Assembly: GCF_018140925.1 (NCBI RefSeq)
Contig: NZ_CP073315.1
Span: 3,038,001 to 3,102,000, forward strand
Source of the DNA: Psychrobacillus sp. INOP01
GTDB lineage: Bacteria; Bacillota; Bacilli; Bacillales_A; Planococcaceae
Length of the DNA stretch: 64,000 nucleotides
Direction of reading: 5' to 3'
How positions within the stretch are numbered: position 1 is the stretch's first letter; each line of letters opens with the position of its first letter. The notes below the pieces were generated by a model. The model was not told the DNA's origin. It made no database searches and was given only the letters and a program-made list of their open reading frames with translations. The translations under genes were made by a program, and so were the position numbers. Positions 9,049-17,766 of the stretch are shown here, one piece after another.

Positions 9049-10800
9049 TTGTACTTATTAGACATTCAATCAGATGTGCAAAGTATTGCAGAAGCGATTG
9101 CAGCTGTTTTAGATTTAGAGGTTGAAATTGCCGATATAAATTATATGCGTATTGCTGGTACAGGAGAAGGGAAAATAAATATATTAAAAAAGCTTGAGGG
9201 GAATTTGGTATACAAAGAAGTTTATGAAACTAAGAAATCTATGATTATCCGTAAACCAGGTTTTGAAAAAATCTGTAAATCGTGTGGATTTTATGGAAAT
9301 TGTATGGAGACAGGAGAAATTAGTGCGCCGATTTTTATGAACAATCAAATCATTGGGTTTATTGGTTTATTAGCATTTTCAGAAGAACAACGAGAAAGGT
9401 TATTTATAGATATAGAAGGAATTTTACTTTTTTTAAGTAAATTGGCAGACTTATTAGCAAGTAAGTTAGAACAAGGACGAATTTTAGAAGAAATGAAAAA
9501 TCAAGCTGAAAAATTAGATCATGTTATTAACCTAATGGATCAAGGTGTGCTAATAGTCACAAAATATTTTAAGGTCTTACAAGCAAATGAGCATGCATTA
9601 AGAACATTAAACCTTAATGGACTGGATGAATTACCAAGTAGCGTGGAAAAATGGATACGAAGGATTATAAAGTTGGACACAATTGAAAATGAGCCATTTA
9701 TTATTCAAACAAGACCCCGGGAAACAAAAGTAATAGTAACTAAGCGACCTATTAATAATGAAGAGTTTTTAATAAGTATACAAGATGTAGATACCATTCA
9801 AACGATTGCGGAAAATGTTCAATTGGAAAAAAGGAAAGTATTTAGAAGTATTATTGGATCAAGCCCACAACTTGAAGCAGTAAAAGAATTTGCATTAAGA
9901 GCAGCGCAATCAAAATCAACTATTCTTCTTCAAGGTGAAAGTGGGACAGGAAAAGAGGTATTTGCAAAAGCAATCCATCATGCAAGCGAAAGAAATAGAG
10001 ATTCTTTTATAGCAGTGAACTGCGGTGCAATTCCAGAAAATTTATTGGAAAGTGAATTGTTTGGTTATGAAAAGGGCGCTTTTACAGGAGCTAGTAAAAT
10101 CGGTAAAGTTGGAAAATTTGAAACAGCAAATGGAGGGACAATTTTTTTAGATGAAATTGGAGAAATGCCTCTAGCTCTGCAAGTGAAAATTTTGCGTGTT
10201 TTACAAGAAAATGAAATTGAACGTGTAGGAGGAACCTCTCCAATTAAAGTAAATGTTCGAGTTGTAGCAGCGACTAATCGAGCTTTGGATAAAATGGTTG
10301 AAGAAGGGACTTTTCGAGAAGACCTTTATTATCGTTTAAACGTTATTCCGATATTAATTCCTCCATTAAGAAGTAGACCAGAGGACATTTTTACGTTATG
10401 CGATTACTATATAAAAGAATTTAATGTATTGTTTAACAAAAGTATTAAAGGGTTTGATGAAAAAATTACACAAAAAATTTATGAATATCCATGGCCTGGT
10501 AACGTGAGAGAACTGAAGAATTTTATCGAATACTTATTTAATTTTGTACGAGAAGATTTTGTAACATGGGACAGTGCAAAAGATCTTATTAAACGAAAAC
10601 TAAACAATGAATCTTTTGTAATTATAAAAGAAAAACAACAAACGGTATTTCAATTAGAGTTAATAGAAAAAGAAACAATTCAGAAAACAATTGAATACAT
10701 AAAATTGAATCAATTAAATATGGATGAGGCAGCAAAGTTATTAGGCATAGGTAGAGCTACTTTATTTCGAAAAATTAAAAAGTATCAAATTGATATCTAG
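9049..10800 (+). CDS. Sigma-54-dependent enhancer-binding transcriptional activator
   Basis: Bacterial enhancer-binding protein of 583 residues. The N-terminal GAF-like sensory region (about 1-145) carries a cysteine cluster, C76-X2-C79-X5-C85. A PAS-like segment follows (about 155-250). The AAA+ ATPase has Walker A GESGTGKE (296-303), the sigma-54 contact loop GAFTGA (343-348) and Walker B TIFLDE (364-369). A C-terminal Fis-type helix-turn-helix (about 548-580) contains [20 protein letters not shown]. It starts with TTG behind GGAGAGG. It should bind the TATCAATTTGATA sites at its own 3' end and open the promoter at 10936 for the D-amino-acid operon; this regulatory link is inferred from position. 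The ligand is unknown. Confidence 0.93.
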   Translation: MYLLDIQSDVQSIAEAIAAVLDLEVEIADINYMRIAGTGEGKINILKKLEGNLVYKEVYETKKSMIIRKPGFEKICKSCGFYGNCMETGEISAPIFMNNQIIGFIGLLAFSEEQRERLFIDIEGILLFLSKLADLLASKLEQGRILEEMKNQAEKLDHVINLMDQGVLIVTKYFKVLQANEHALRTLNLNGLDELPSSVEKWIRRIIKLDTIENEPFIIQTRPRETKVIVTKRPINNEEFLISIQDVDTIQTIAENVQLEKRKVFRSIIGSSPQLEAVKEFALRAAQSKSTILLQGESGTGKEVFAKAIHHASERNRDSFIAVNCGAIPENLLESELFGYEKGAFTGASKIGKVGKFETANGGTIFLDEIGEMPLALQVKILRVLQENEIERVGGTSPIKVNVRVVAATNRALDKMVEEGTFREDLYYRLNVIPILIPPLRSRPEDIFTLCDYYIKEFNVLFNKSIKGFDEKITQKIYEYPWPGNVRELKNFIEYLFNFVREDFVTWDSAKDLIKRKLNNESFVIIKEKQQTVFQLELIEKETIQKTIEYIKLNQLNMDEAAKLLGIGRATLFRKIKKYQIDI

Positions 10801-10820
10801 TATCAATTTGATACTTTTTA
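10780..10820 (+). terminator. Terminator hairpin made of two enhancer palindromes
   Basis: AAGTATCAAATTGATA (10780-10795) and TATCAATTTGATACTT (10801-10816) form 16-bp arms around TCTAG, which holds the stop codon, followed by a T-run. Each arm is itself a TATCAATTTGATA palindrome, so the DNA can be a double activator site while the RNA is a terminator. Confidence 0.75.
10783..10813. promoter_or_regulatory. Two TATCAATTTGATA upstream activator sites
   Basis: Sites at 10783-10795 and 10801-10813 lie about 130-150 bases before the -24 element, the usual enhancer distance. The 18-bp centre spacing is near two helical turns, which suits two dimers side by side. Confidence 0.6.
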
Positions 10821-10869
10821 TTTTTATCCTTGTTTTCAGTACTTATAGTCAAAAATACAAAAATTTAAG

Positions 10870-10882
10870 TATCAAATTGAGA
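10870..10882. promoter_or_regulatory. Degenerate third activator site (TATCAAATTGAGA)
   Basis: One base differs from the palindromic motif. Centred about 60 bases before the -24 element of the 10936 promoter. Confidence 0.5.
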
Positions 10883-10935
10883 CCGGAATAATAGGGAGAG
10901 ATTTAAAAACATATGAGTTTAACTGGTTATTTAGT

Positions 10936-10952
10936 TTGGCACGCTTCTTGCT
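10936..10952 (+). promoter_or_regulatory. Sigma-54 (-24/-12) promoter of the D-amino-acid operon
   Basis: TTGGCACGCTTCTTGCT matches the consensus TGGCACG-N4-TTGCW, with GG at 10938-10939 and GC at 10950-10951. Start of transcription expected near 10963, about 24 bases before the ridA start codon. The only good -24/-12 element found in the window. Confidence 0.88.
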
Positions 10953-10986
10953 TTATAAAAAGTATACATAAAAAGGAGGAGATAAT

Positions 10987-11364
10987 ATGAAGATAATTAC
11001 GACATCAAAAGCACCAGCAGCCGTTGGTCCCTATTCTCAGGCGATTAAGTTAAATGATGTTTTATACTGCTCTGGAATGTTACCACTAAACCCAGAGACA
11101 GGTGTAGTTGTAGGACTAACAATTGAAGAACAGACAGAACAAATTTTAAATAATATTCGAGGTCTTCTTGAGAGTGAAGGATTAACATTGGATCAAGTAG
11201 TGAAATCATTAGTTTTTTTACAAACAATGGATGACTTTTCTGGAATGAATACAATTTATGCACGAGAATTTGGAGAGCATAAACCTGTGAGAAGTTGTGT
11301 AGCTGTTGCTGATATTCCAAAAGGAGCACTAGTCGAAATTGAAGTAGTTGTAAGTTACAAATAG
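10987..11364 (+). CDS. ridA: RidA family reactive intermediate/imine deaminase
   Basis: Small cytoplasmic protein of 125 residues of the RidA (YjgF/YER057c/UK114) family. The N-terminus TTSKAPAAVGPYSQAIK and the C-terminal signature RSCVAVADIPKGALVEIE, with the active-site arginine, are both present. RidA hydrolyses the 2-aminoacrylate and imine intermediates released by PLP-dependent lyases and dehydratases. It is first in an operon immediately upstream of diaminopropionate ammonia-lyase, whose reaction passes through 2-aminoacrylate, so its role as a detoxifying partner is well motivated. AAAAGGAGGAG precedes the ATG. Confidence 0.93.
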   Translation: MKIITTSKAPAAVGPYSQAIKLNDVLYCSGMLPLNPETGVVVGLTIEEQTEQILNNIRGLLESEGLTLDQVVKSLVFLQTMDDFSGMNTIYAREFGEHKPVRSCVAVADIPKGALVEIEVVVSYK

Positions 11365-11379
11365 AGAGGGGTATTCAGG

Positions 11380-12618
11380 TTGGTATTGCAAAACAAAAAA
11401 ATCCTTTGGGCAAAAAATCGTTTTTACCAAGAGACAGACAATAGTAACATTTTAGTAGATTTTAATGAATTGGAAATTGAAAGAGTGCTGGCTTTCCAAA
11501 AAACCCACAAAGCTTTTACATCTACACCCTTGCACAGACTTAATCACTTAGCTAAAGAATTAAATGTTAGCGCAATTTTAGCTAAAGATGAGTCTAAACG
11601 TTTTGGATTAAATGCATTTAAAGTTTTGGGTGGAATTTACTCAATAGCTAAATATATAGCAGAAGAACTAAATCGACCAATTGAACAATTATCTTTTGAT
11701 ATATTAAAATCCGATAAAGTAAAAAGTCAATTAGGTGATTTAACGTTTATTTCTGCAACGGATGGTAATCACGGTAGGGGCGTAGCATGGGCTGCACGCG
11801 AATTAGGATATAAATCGGTGATTTATATGCCTAAAGGGTCCTCAGAACAACGTTTGAGAGCAATTCGAGACGAAGGAGCTGTAGCTGAAATACAGGATGT
11901 AAACTATGACGAAACAGTTCGTATTTGTGCACAACTTGCTGAAAAAAATGACTGGATAATGGTTCAAGATACAGCATGGGAAGGTTATGAAAAAATTCCC
12001 TTATGGATTATGCAAGGTTACTCAGCAATTGCAAAAGAAATAGTAGATGAACTAAAAATTAACGATGAAAAAATTCCTACTCATGTATTTTTACAAGCTG
12101 GAGTAGGCTCATTTGCTGCAGCTATTGCAGGTTACTTATTGCAAGTATACGGAGAAAATACTCCGAAAATTGTTATTGTTGAACCACATAAAGCTAATTG
12201 TTTTTATGAATCTTTTATATCTTCAGAAGGGACGAGAGAATTTATAACAGGGAGTTTGGATACGCTAATGGCTGGTTTAGCTTGTGGTGAACCCAATACT
12301 AAAGCGTTTGAATTATTAAGGAATTATGCAATTGGTACAATTTCTTGTACAGATGAACTTGCAGCATTAGGAATGAGAATTTATGGAAATCCAATAGGTG
12401 AAGATCCTAAAATAATTTCTGGAGAATCAGGTGCTGCAACATTAGGTTTACTTTATTATTTACGAAAATATGAGCAAGATCAAAATATTTTAAAAGAAAT
12501 GGAATTAAATGATGAGTCTTCAATTTTATTAATAAGTACTGAGGGCGATACAGATAGTGAAAGTTATAAACACATTGTTTGGGAAGGTAAATATGCCTTA
12601 CAATCGGAGGGAAAATAG
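11380..12618 (+). CDS. dpaL: Diaminopropionate ammonia-lyase
   Basis: PLP enzyme of 412 residues (fold type II) like E. coli YgeX/DpaL. It converts D- or L-2,3-diaminopropionate to pyruvate and two ammonia. The Schiff-base lysine lies in RFGLNAFKVLGG (about residue 87), and the substrate loop SATDGNHGRGVAWAA follows. TPLHRL near the N-terminus and LQAGVGSFAAA in the second domain are family features. TTG start with GAGAGGGG nine bases upstream. The order ridA-dpaL-ygeY-like-amidohydrolase parallels the E. coli ygeX-ygeY-hyuA locus. Confidence 0.9.
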   Translation: MVLQNKKILWAKNRFYQETDNSNILVDFNELEIERVLAFQKTHKAFTSTPLHRLNHLAKELNVSAILAKDESKRFGLNAFKVLGGIYSIAKYIAEELNRPIEQLSFDILKSDKVKSQLGDLTFISATDGNHGRGVAWAARELGYKSVIYMPKGSSEQRLRAIRDEGAVAEIQDVNYDETVRICAQLAEKNDWIMVQDTAWEGYEKIPLWIMQGYSAIAKEIVDELKINDEKIPTHVFLQAGVGSFAAAIAGYLLQVYGENTPKIVIVEPHKANCFYESFISSEGTREFITGSLDTLMAGLACGEPNTKAFELLRNYAIGTISCTDELAALGMRIYGNPIGEDPKIISGESGAATLGLLYYLRKYEQDQNILKEMELNDESSILLISTEGDTDSESYKHIVWEGKYALQSEGK

Positions 12619-13800
12619 ATGATTCAATTACGTGTAGATGAAATTGTTACTTTGTGCCAGAACCTAATTCAAAGTCCTAGTCTTTCTGGACAGGAAAAAG
12701 AAGTAGCTAAAAAAATTCAAGACTTTGCGAATCAGCATAAATTTGATGAAGTAACAGTTGATCGATTTGGGAATATTGCGGTGGTTATAAATGGTGTTGA
12801 GCCAGGACCAACAGTGCTATTTGATGGTCATATTGATACGGTACCGGTATTTGAAGAAAATTGGACTGTTAATCCTTATGAAGCAATAGTAAAAGACGGA
12901 AAGATATGGGGGCGCGGAACTTCAGATATGAAAGGTTCTGTCACTGCTATGCTTTTAGCGGCAAAATACTTTGCTGAAGATTGCCAGAAAAATTTTAAGG
13001 GTAAGATTGTTATTTCTTGTAGTGTGCATGAAGAATGTTTTGAAGGAGTAGCAACAAGGTTAGTCAGTGAACAGCATCAACCTAATTATGTGGTTATTGG
13101 TGAAGCAACAAATTTAAAGTTAAATATTGGTCAACGTGGTCGAGCTGAAGTAATTGTAGAGATATTTGGAAAATCAGCCCACTCTTCAAATCCAGATGCA
13201 GGGATCAATGCAGTAAATAAAATGGTCACACTAATAGCTGAAATTAACCAATTAAAGAATGAAGAACATCCAATTTTAGGTAAAGGTATCTTGGAGCTAA
13301 CTGATTTCATTTCTTCACCATATCCAGGAGCTTCAGTTGTCCCTTCTCATGCTCGAGTAACATTTGACCGTCGTTTATTAGTAAATGAAACACGTGAATC
13401 CGTGTTAGAACCAATACAAAAAATCATTGATCGTTTAGAACTAGAAGATGAGCAGTTTAATGCAAAAGTAAGCTTTTCAAGTGGCAGTGAGCTTTGCTAT
13501 ACAGGTGAAACAATTGAAGCAGAACGTTTTTTTCCTGCTTGGTTATATGAAGCAAATGAAGATTTTATCGCTCAAACATTTGAAAATTTAAAGAAAATTA
13601 TTCCTCAGACAGAGCTTTCACACTACTCGTTCTGTACAAACGGAAGCCATTTTGCAGGTGAGGCTAATATTCCTACTATCGGGTTTGGCCCATCCTTAGA
13701 AAAACTTGCGCATATTGATGATGAGTACATTGAAATTGAACAACTTGTCAAGGCAACAGAAGGCTATATTTCAATTATGGAAACACTAACAAACTTATAA
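12619..13800 (+). CDS. M20 family metallohydrolase, YgeY-like
   Basis: Zinc-dependent M20 amidohydrolase/peptidase of 393 residues in the ArgE/DapE group. Metal ligands sit in FDGHIDTVP (H and D) and GRGTSDMKGS, the catalytic glutamates in HEECFEG, and a later histidine near the C-terminus (PSLEKLAHIDDEY). It starts directly behind the dpaL stop with GGAGGG upstream, so it is translationally linked. Closest recognised type is YgeY, which travels with YgeX and has been tied only loosely to selenium metabolism. Likely cleaves an N-acyl or peptide derivative to feed DpaL. It is also the only candidate in this region for a carbamoyl-amino-acid hydrolase, though it does not look like HyuC/AmaB. 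Confidence 0.85.
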   Translation: MIQLRVDEIVTLCQNLIQSPSLSGQEKEVAKKIQDFANQHKFDEVTVDRFGNIAVVINGVEPGPTVLFDGHIDTVPVFEENWTVNPYEAIVKDGKIWGRGTSDMKGSVTAMLLAAKYFAEDCQKNFKGKIVISCSVHEECFEGVATRLVSEQHQPNYVVIGEATNLKLNIGQRGRAEVIVEIFGKSAHSSNPDAGINAVNKMVTLIAEINQLKNEEHPILGKGILELTDFISSPYPGASVVPSHARVTFDRRLLVNETRESVLEPIQKIIDRLELEDEQFNAKVSFSSGSELCYTGETIEAERFFPAWLYEANEDFIAQTFENLKKIIPQTELSHYSFCTNGSHFAGEANIPTIGFGPSLEKLAHIDDEYIEIEQLVKATEGYISIMETLTNL

Positions 13801-13818
13801 CATATAGGGGGTAGGGAA

Positions 13819-15441
13819 ATGGTAGATTTAATCATTAGAAACGGCAAGATCATTGATGGTACAGGATCACCTTGGTATTACGGAGATATTGCTGTTAAAG
13901 AAGGGAAAATCGAAAAAATAGGGTTACTAACTGATGTACAGGCACAAAAAGAGATCGATGCAAAAGGATTAGTAGTATCACCTGGGTTTATCGATATGCA
14001 CACTCATTCTGATTTAGTGATATTAGAAGAGCCATTAATAGAAGCAAAAGTACGCCAAGGAATTACGACAGATTTATTGGGACAGGATGGAATTGCTGCT
14101 GCTCCGCTTCCGCAGGAGTACGTGTCTACTTGGCAGAAAAATCTAGCTGGATTAGACGGAACACCAGCAGTAGATTGGGACTGGCAGACTGTTGGTGAAT
14201 ATATTGAAAAAATTAAACGAAATAAACCAAGTTACAATTTAGCTGTTTTGGCACCACATGGAAATATTCGTATGGAGGTAATGGGCTTAGCAAACCGCCC
14301 AGCTACTGATGAAGAAATTAAGAGAATGCAAGATGTTCTCCGAAGATCTTTAGATGAGGGAGCAGTAGGTCTTTCTACGGGATTAATATACCTTCCTTGT
14401 TGCTTTGCGGAAATGAAAGAACTTGAATCATTATGTCAAGTAATTGCTGAATATGGTGTACCGCTAGTAATTCATCAGCGTAGTGAAGGTGATGAAATTT
14501 TAGAATCAATGGATGAGTTAATCGCAATGATGAAACGATGTGGGGCTCATCTGCATTTCTCTCATTTGAAAAATTGTGGCAAAGACAATTGGCATAAAAC
14601 AGCTGATGTTTTAAAGAAAATTGATGAAGCTCGAAATGCAGGATTAGAAGTTACATTTGATCAATATCCATACATTGCAGGTAGTACAATGCTAAGTGCA
14701 ATTTTACCACCATGGGCACATGATGGAGGAACTGAAGAAATGTTAAAGCGTCTTGAAGATTTGCAATTACGTGACCAAATTAAAAATGAAATGTCGACCG
14801 CTCTTAAAGGCTGGGATAGTATTGCAAAATGGGCTGGATGGAGTGGCATCATTATCACATCAGTCGAAACAACTGAAAAACAATACTGTGTTAGTAAAAC
14901 AATTGAAGAAATTGCAAAAATTGATGGTAAAGATGAGGCCGATGTCGCATTGGACTTAATTCTTCATGAAAAAAATAACGTTGGCATGATTGATTTTGTT
15001 ATGAATGAAGAATCGGTGAAGATGATCTTAGCACATCCTGCTGGAACGGTAGGTTCTGATGGATTGTTAGGAGGAGAACCACATCCTCGTGCATACGGGT
15101 CCTTCCCTCGCATTTTAGGGAAATATGTGAGAGAAGAAAAGGTAACGACGCTTGAAGAAATGATTCGTCGTATGACATCCCAACCTGCTCGTATTATTGG
15201 ATTACAGGATAGAGGAATAATCCGTGAGGGACTGGCAGCGGATATTGTGATTTTTAATCCAGACACAATTATAGATCAAGCAACTTTTGAAAAGCCGCGT
15301 CAACACAATGTTGGTATTGAAACAGTTATTGTTAACGGGCAAGTAGTTGTTCATGGGGAAGAGGCATACCGAAAACCTGCTGGAATTGTTATTCAACGTC
15401 AATATAACATCAAGCATAAGCAGCTTTCTAATACAAAATAA
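13819..15441 (+). CDS. N-acyl-D-amino-acid deacylase (D-aminoacylase), amidohydrolase superfamily
   Basis: Enzyme of 540 residues. The metal-binding DMHTHSD motif (about 59-65) follows an N-terminal beta sandwich (IRNGKIIDGTGSPWYYGDI). Further ligand regions are VIHQRSEGDE and FSHLKNCG, and the C-terminal segment HPRAYGSFPRILGKYVRE is characteristic of D-aminoacylases. These remove the acyl group from N-acyl-D-amino acids. As the last gene of the sigma-54 operon it could supply free D-amino acids, including diaminopropionate, to DpaL. ATG is preceded by TAGGGGGTAGGG. Confidence 0.88.
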   Translation: MVDLIIRNGKIIDGTGSPWYYGDIAVKEGKIEKIGLLTDVQAQKEIDAKGLVVSPGFIDMHTHSDLVILEEPLIEAKVRQGITTDLLGQDGIAAAPLPQEYVSTWQKNLAGLDGTPAVDWDWQTVGEYIEKIKRNKPSYNLAVLAPHGNIRMEVMGLANRPATDEEIKRMQDVLRRSLDEGAVGLSTGLIYLPCCFAEMKELESLCQVIAEYGVPLVIHQRSEGDEILESMDELIAMMKRCGAHLHFSHLKNCGKDNWHKTADVLKKIDEARNAGLEVTFDQYPYIAGSTMLSAILPPWAHDGGTEEMLKRLEDLQLRDQIKNEMSTALKGWDSIAKWAGWSGIIITSVETTEKQYCVSKTIEEIAKIDGKDEADVALDLILHEKNNVGMIDFVMNEESVKMILAHPAGTVGSDGLLGGEPHPRAYGSFPRILGKYVREEKVTTLEEMIRRMTSQPARIIGLQDRGIIREGLAADIVIFNPDTIIDQATFEKPRQHNVGIETVIVNGQVVVHGEEAYRKPAGIVIQRQYNIKHKQLSNTK

Positions 15442-15528
15442 AATAACGGCTAAAGTCTAAAAAATTATGAAGTTACTACTTGTGAGGAATAAAGCTAATT
15501 TATTTTATATAAGAGGGGGATGATTATT

Positions 15529-17022
15529 ATGCAAAATAAATTTCAGAATCAAATTGATGACATAATTGAACTTAATGAAGTTGGGATTGAAGAGATAAAA
15601 AAGCATAAAAACAATTACACAGAGTCCACAAGACCAATATCTAAAGCAGAACGTTCTTGGGGTGCCTTCAGTATGGGTAATCTATGGATTGGGATGATTG
15701 TGTCTATTGCGGTATATCAAGTAGCCAGTGGATTAATCGTTGCAGGTATGACTTGGTATCAGGCATTATTTACAATTGTCTTAGGACACACTTTAGTAAT
15801 GGGATTTGCGTTAATATTAGGTCATTTTGGTACAAAATATGGATTGAATTTCCCAATGTTGTGCAAAATGGCTTTTGGTACTAAAGGTGTTATCATTCCA
15901 GCTTTAATACGAGGTATAATTGGTTGTTTCTGGTTTGGCGTGCAAGCATGGATAGGAGGTCAAGCTGTCAATGCTATATTAAAAACCTTTATACCAGCTT
16001 GGAGTAATTTAGAATTTTTTGGGTTAATAATTGCATTTTTATTATTTTGGTTATTAAACGTCTATATTGCTTGGTCAGGATCTAAAGGTGTTAAAATGCT
16101 ACAAGACTATGCAGCACCATTATTAATACTACTAAGTTTGGTAGTAATAATATGGAGCTTAAACACAGCGAACTGGAGCTTTAGCGTTCTATTATCAGAG
16201 CCAATACTCCATGGTAATGGAGAAACCTCATTTGCTATATTATTCTTCCCTGCTTTATCTGCAATGATTGCATTTGATGCAGGCATTGCTCTTTCGATGG
16301 CTGATTTTACTAGATACAGTAAATCTCAAAAGGCGCAAATTAAAGGGCAAATCATTAGTGCTCCACTTATCACTCTATTCATTGCCTTTGTTGGTATCTG
16401 CGGTACTGCTGGAGCTTCAATAGCTTTTAATGAGGCTATTTGGGAACCTGCTGTTTTAGTAGGACATTTTGAGAATCCTTTTGTAGTTGTGATATTCTCA
16501 ACGTTTATAATTATGGCTGTTTTGACAACCAATGTTGCAGCGAATTTAGTACCTCCAATTAATGTAATAGCAACAATTTTCGCAAGAAATATTAGCTATA
16601 AACAGGCCACTCTTATAGCATCGGTTTTGGCTTTAATCGGGCAGCCGTGGAAAACTTTAGCAACTCCGGATGCACTAATATTTGACGTATTAGGTATTTT
16701 AGGAGCAATACTTGGACCTGTTTCTGGTCTATTTATAGTGTCGTATCTTTTTGTACACAAAACAAAAGTGGATTTAGTTTCTATTTATAGGGAAGATGGG
16801 GGAAAATATTTTTATAAAAATGGTTGGAATGTGGAAATCATCTCCATTCTACTTCTATCTACAATTTTCATAATATTAGGAAAATATTATAGTCCTTTGC
16901 AAATAATATTTGACAACGCATATGTTTTAGGAAGTATAGGTGCTGGATTAATATACTATTTAGTAATTAAATTAAAAAACAAAGAATTCCAAATTATGCC
17001 TGAAGGAGATTTAGAACAGTGA
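15529..17022 (+). CDS. NCS1 family permease (hydantoin/allantoin/nucleobase transporter)
   Basis: Membrane symporter of about 497 residues with 12 predicted segments. It carries NCS1 hallmarks: SMGNLWIGMIVSIAVYQVA near the N-terminus, the GIIGCFWFGVQAWIGGQA substrate region and MADFTRYSKSQKAQIKG. NCS1 members such as Mhp1 and PucI import hydantoins, allantoin or cytosine with Na+ or H+. The ATG at 15529 is chosen because GAGGGGG touches the ATG at 15520. First gene of a run with a racemase and two hydantoinases, so hydantoin-like substrates are likely. No terminator was seen between the D-aminoacylase and this gene, so read-through from the sigma-54 operon is possible. Confidence 0.88.
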   Translation: MQNKFQNQIDDIIELNEVGIEEIKKHKNNYTESTRPISKAERSWGAFSMGNLWIGMIVSIAVYQVASGLIVAGMTWYQALFTIVLGHTLVMGFALILGHFGTKYGLNFPMLCKMAFGTKGVIIPALIRGIIGCFWFGVQAWIGGQAVNAILKTFIPAWSNLEFFGLIIAFLLFWLLNVYIAWSGSKGVKMLQDYAAPLLILLSLVVIIWSLNTANWSFSVLLSEPILHGNGETSFAILFFPALSAMIAFDAGIALSMADFTRYSKSQKAQIKGQIISAPLITLFIAFVGICGTAGASIAFNEAIWEPAVLVGHFENPFVVVIFSTFIIMAVLTTNVAANLVPPINVIATIFARNISYKQATLIASVLALIGQPWKTLATPDALIFDVLGILGAILGPVSGLFIVSYLFVHKTKVDLVSIYREDGGKYFYKNGWNVEIISILLLSTIFIILGKYYSPLQIIFDNAYVLGSIGAGLIYYLVIKLKNKEFQIMPEGDLEQ

Positions 17023-17741
17023 ATATTTTAGTTTTAAATCCCAATACCTCATTGAGCATGAGCTCTGAGATTACCAATACTCTTAATAAGATAAGCGGGC
17101 TAAATTCGAATTTTGTTATTGCAAACCCAGATTTTGGAGTAGATTCTTTAGAATCCTTTTATGAATATAATTTGGCTACATTTGGTTGTATTAGGTATAT
17201 AAATAATACAAGTATAAATTATGATGGAATCCTCTTAGCTTGTTTTGGTGATCCAGGATTATATGCTCTAAAAGAAATTGCAAAAACCCCGGTTATTGGT
17301 ATTGCTGAAGCCGCAATGTCAACTGCCTTATTGTTAGGTAGAAAATTTGGGATTTTGGTTGCATCTCAAAAAGCTGTACCGATGATGGAATCTTTGGTGC
17401 GTGAATACGGTTTGGAATCAAGATTATCAAGTATATTAACAATAAATATTCCAGTTTCAAAAATTGAAGAAAATAAAGTAAATAGCTATGAAAACTTATA
17501 CAAAATGGGTATGAGAATGCTTGAGGAGGGAGCTGAAGTAATTATTCTTGGATGTGCAGGAATGACAGGTTTTAGTTCTAAGCTTTCTAAAGATTTAAAT
17601 GTACCGGTAGTAGATCCAATCGAATGTGGATTCAATTTATTAGAGAATTTAATTAAACAAAATTTAAAAATTTCAAAGATAGCATTTTATAAAGAACCTG
17701 AACAAAAAGAGATATTCAAAAGAGAATTATTAGATAAATAA
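17019..17741 (+). CDS. Hydantoin racemase / Asp-Glu racemase family
   Basis: Racemase of 240 residues. The N-terminal MNILVLNPNTS and the two catalytic cysteines in ILLACFGDPGL (about C73) and IILGCAGMTGF (about C177) are the family signature. Hydantoin racemases interconvert D- and L-5-substituted hydantoins so that one hydantoinase can use both. The GTG start overlaps the permease stop by four bases (GTGA), so the two are translationally coupled. Confidence 0.88.
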   Translation: MNILVLNPNTSLSMSSEITNTLNKISGLNSNFVIANPDFGVDSLESFYEYNLATFGCIRYINNTSINYDGILLACFGDPGLYALKEIAKTPVIGIAEAAMSTALLLGRKFGILVASQKAVPMMESLVREYGLESRLSSILTINIPVSKIEENKVNSYENLYKMGMRMLEEGAEVIILGCAGMTGFSSKLSKDLNVPVVDPIECGFNLLENLIKQNLKISKIAFYKEPEQKEIFKRELLDK

Positions 17742-17766
17742 TTTACATTGAGATGAGTGGGGATTA

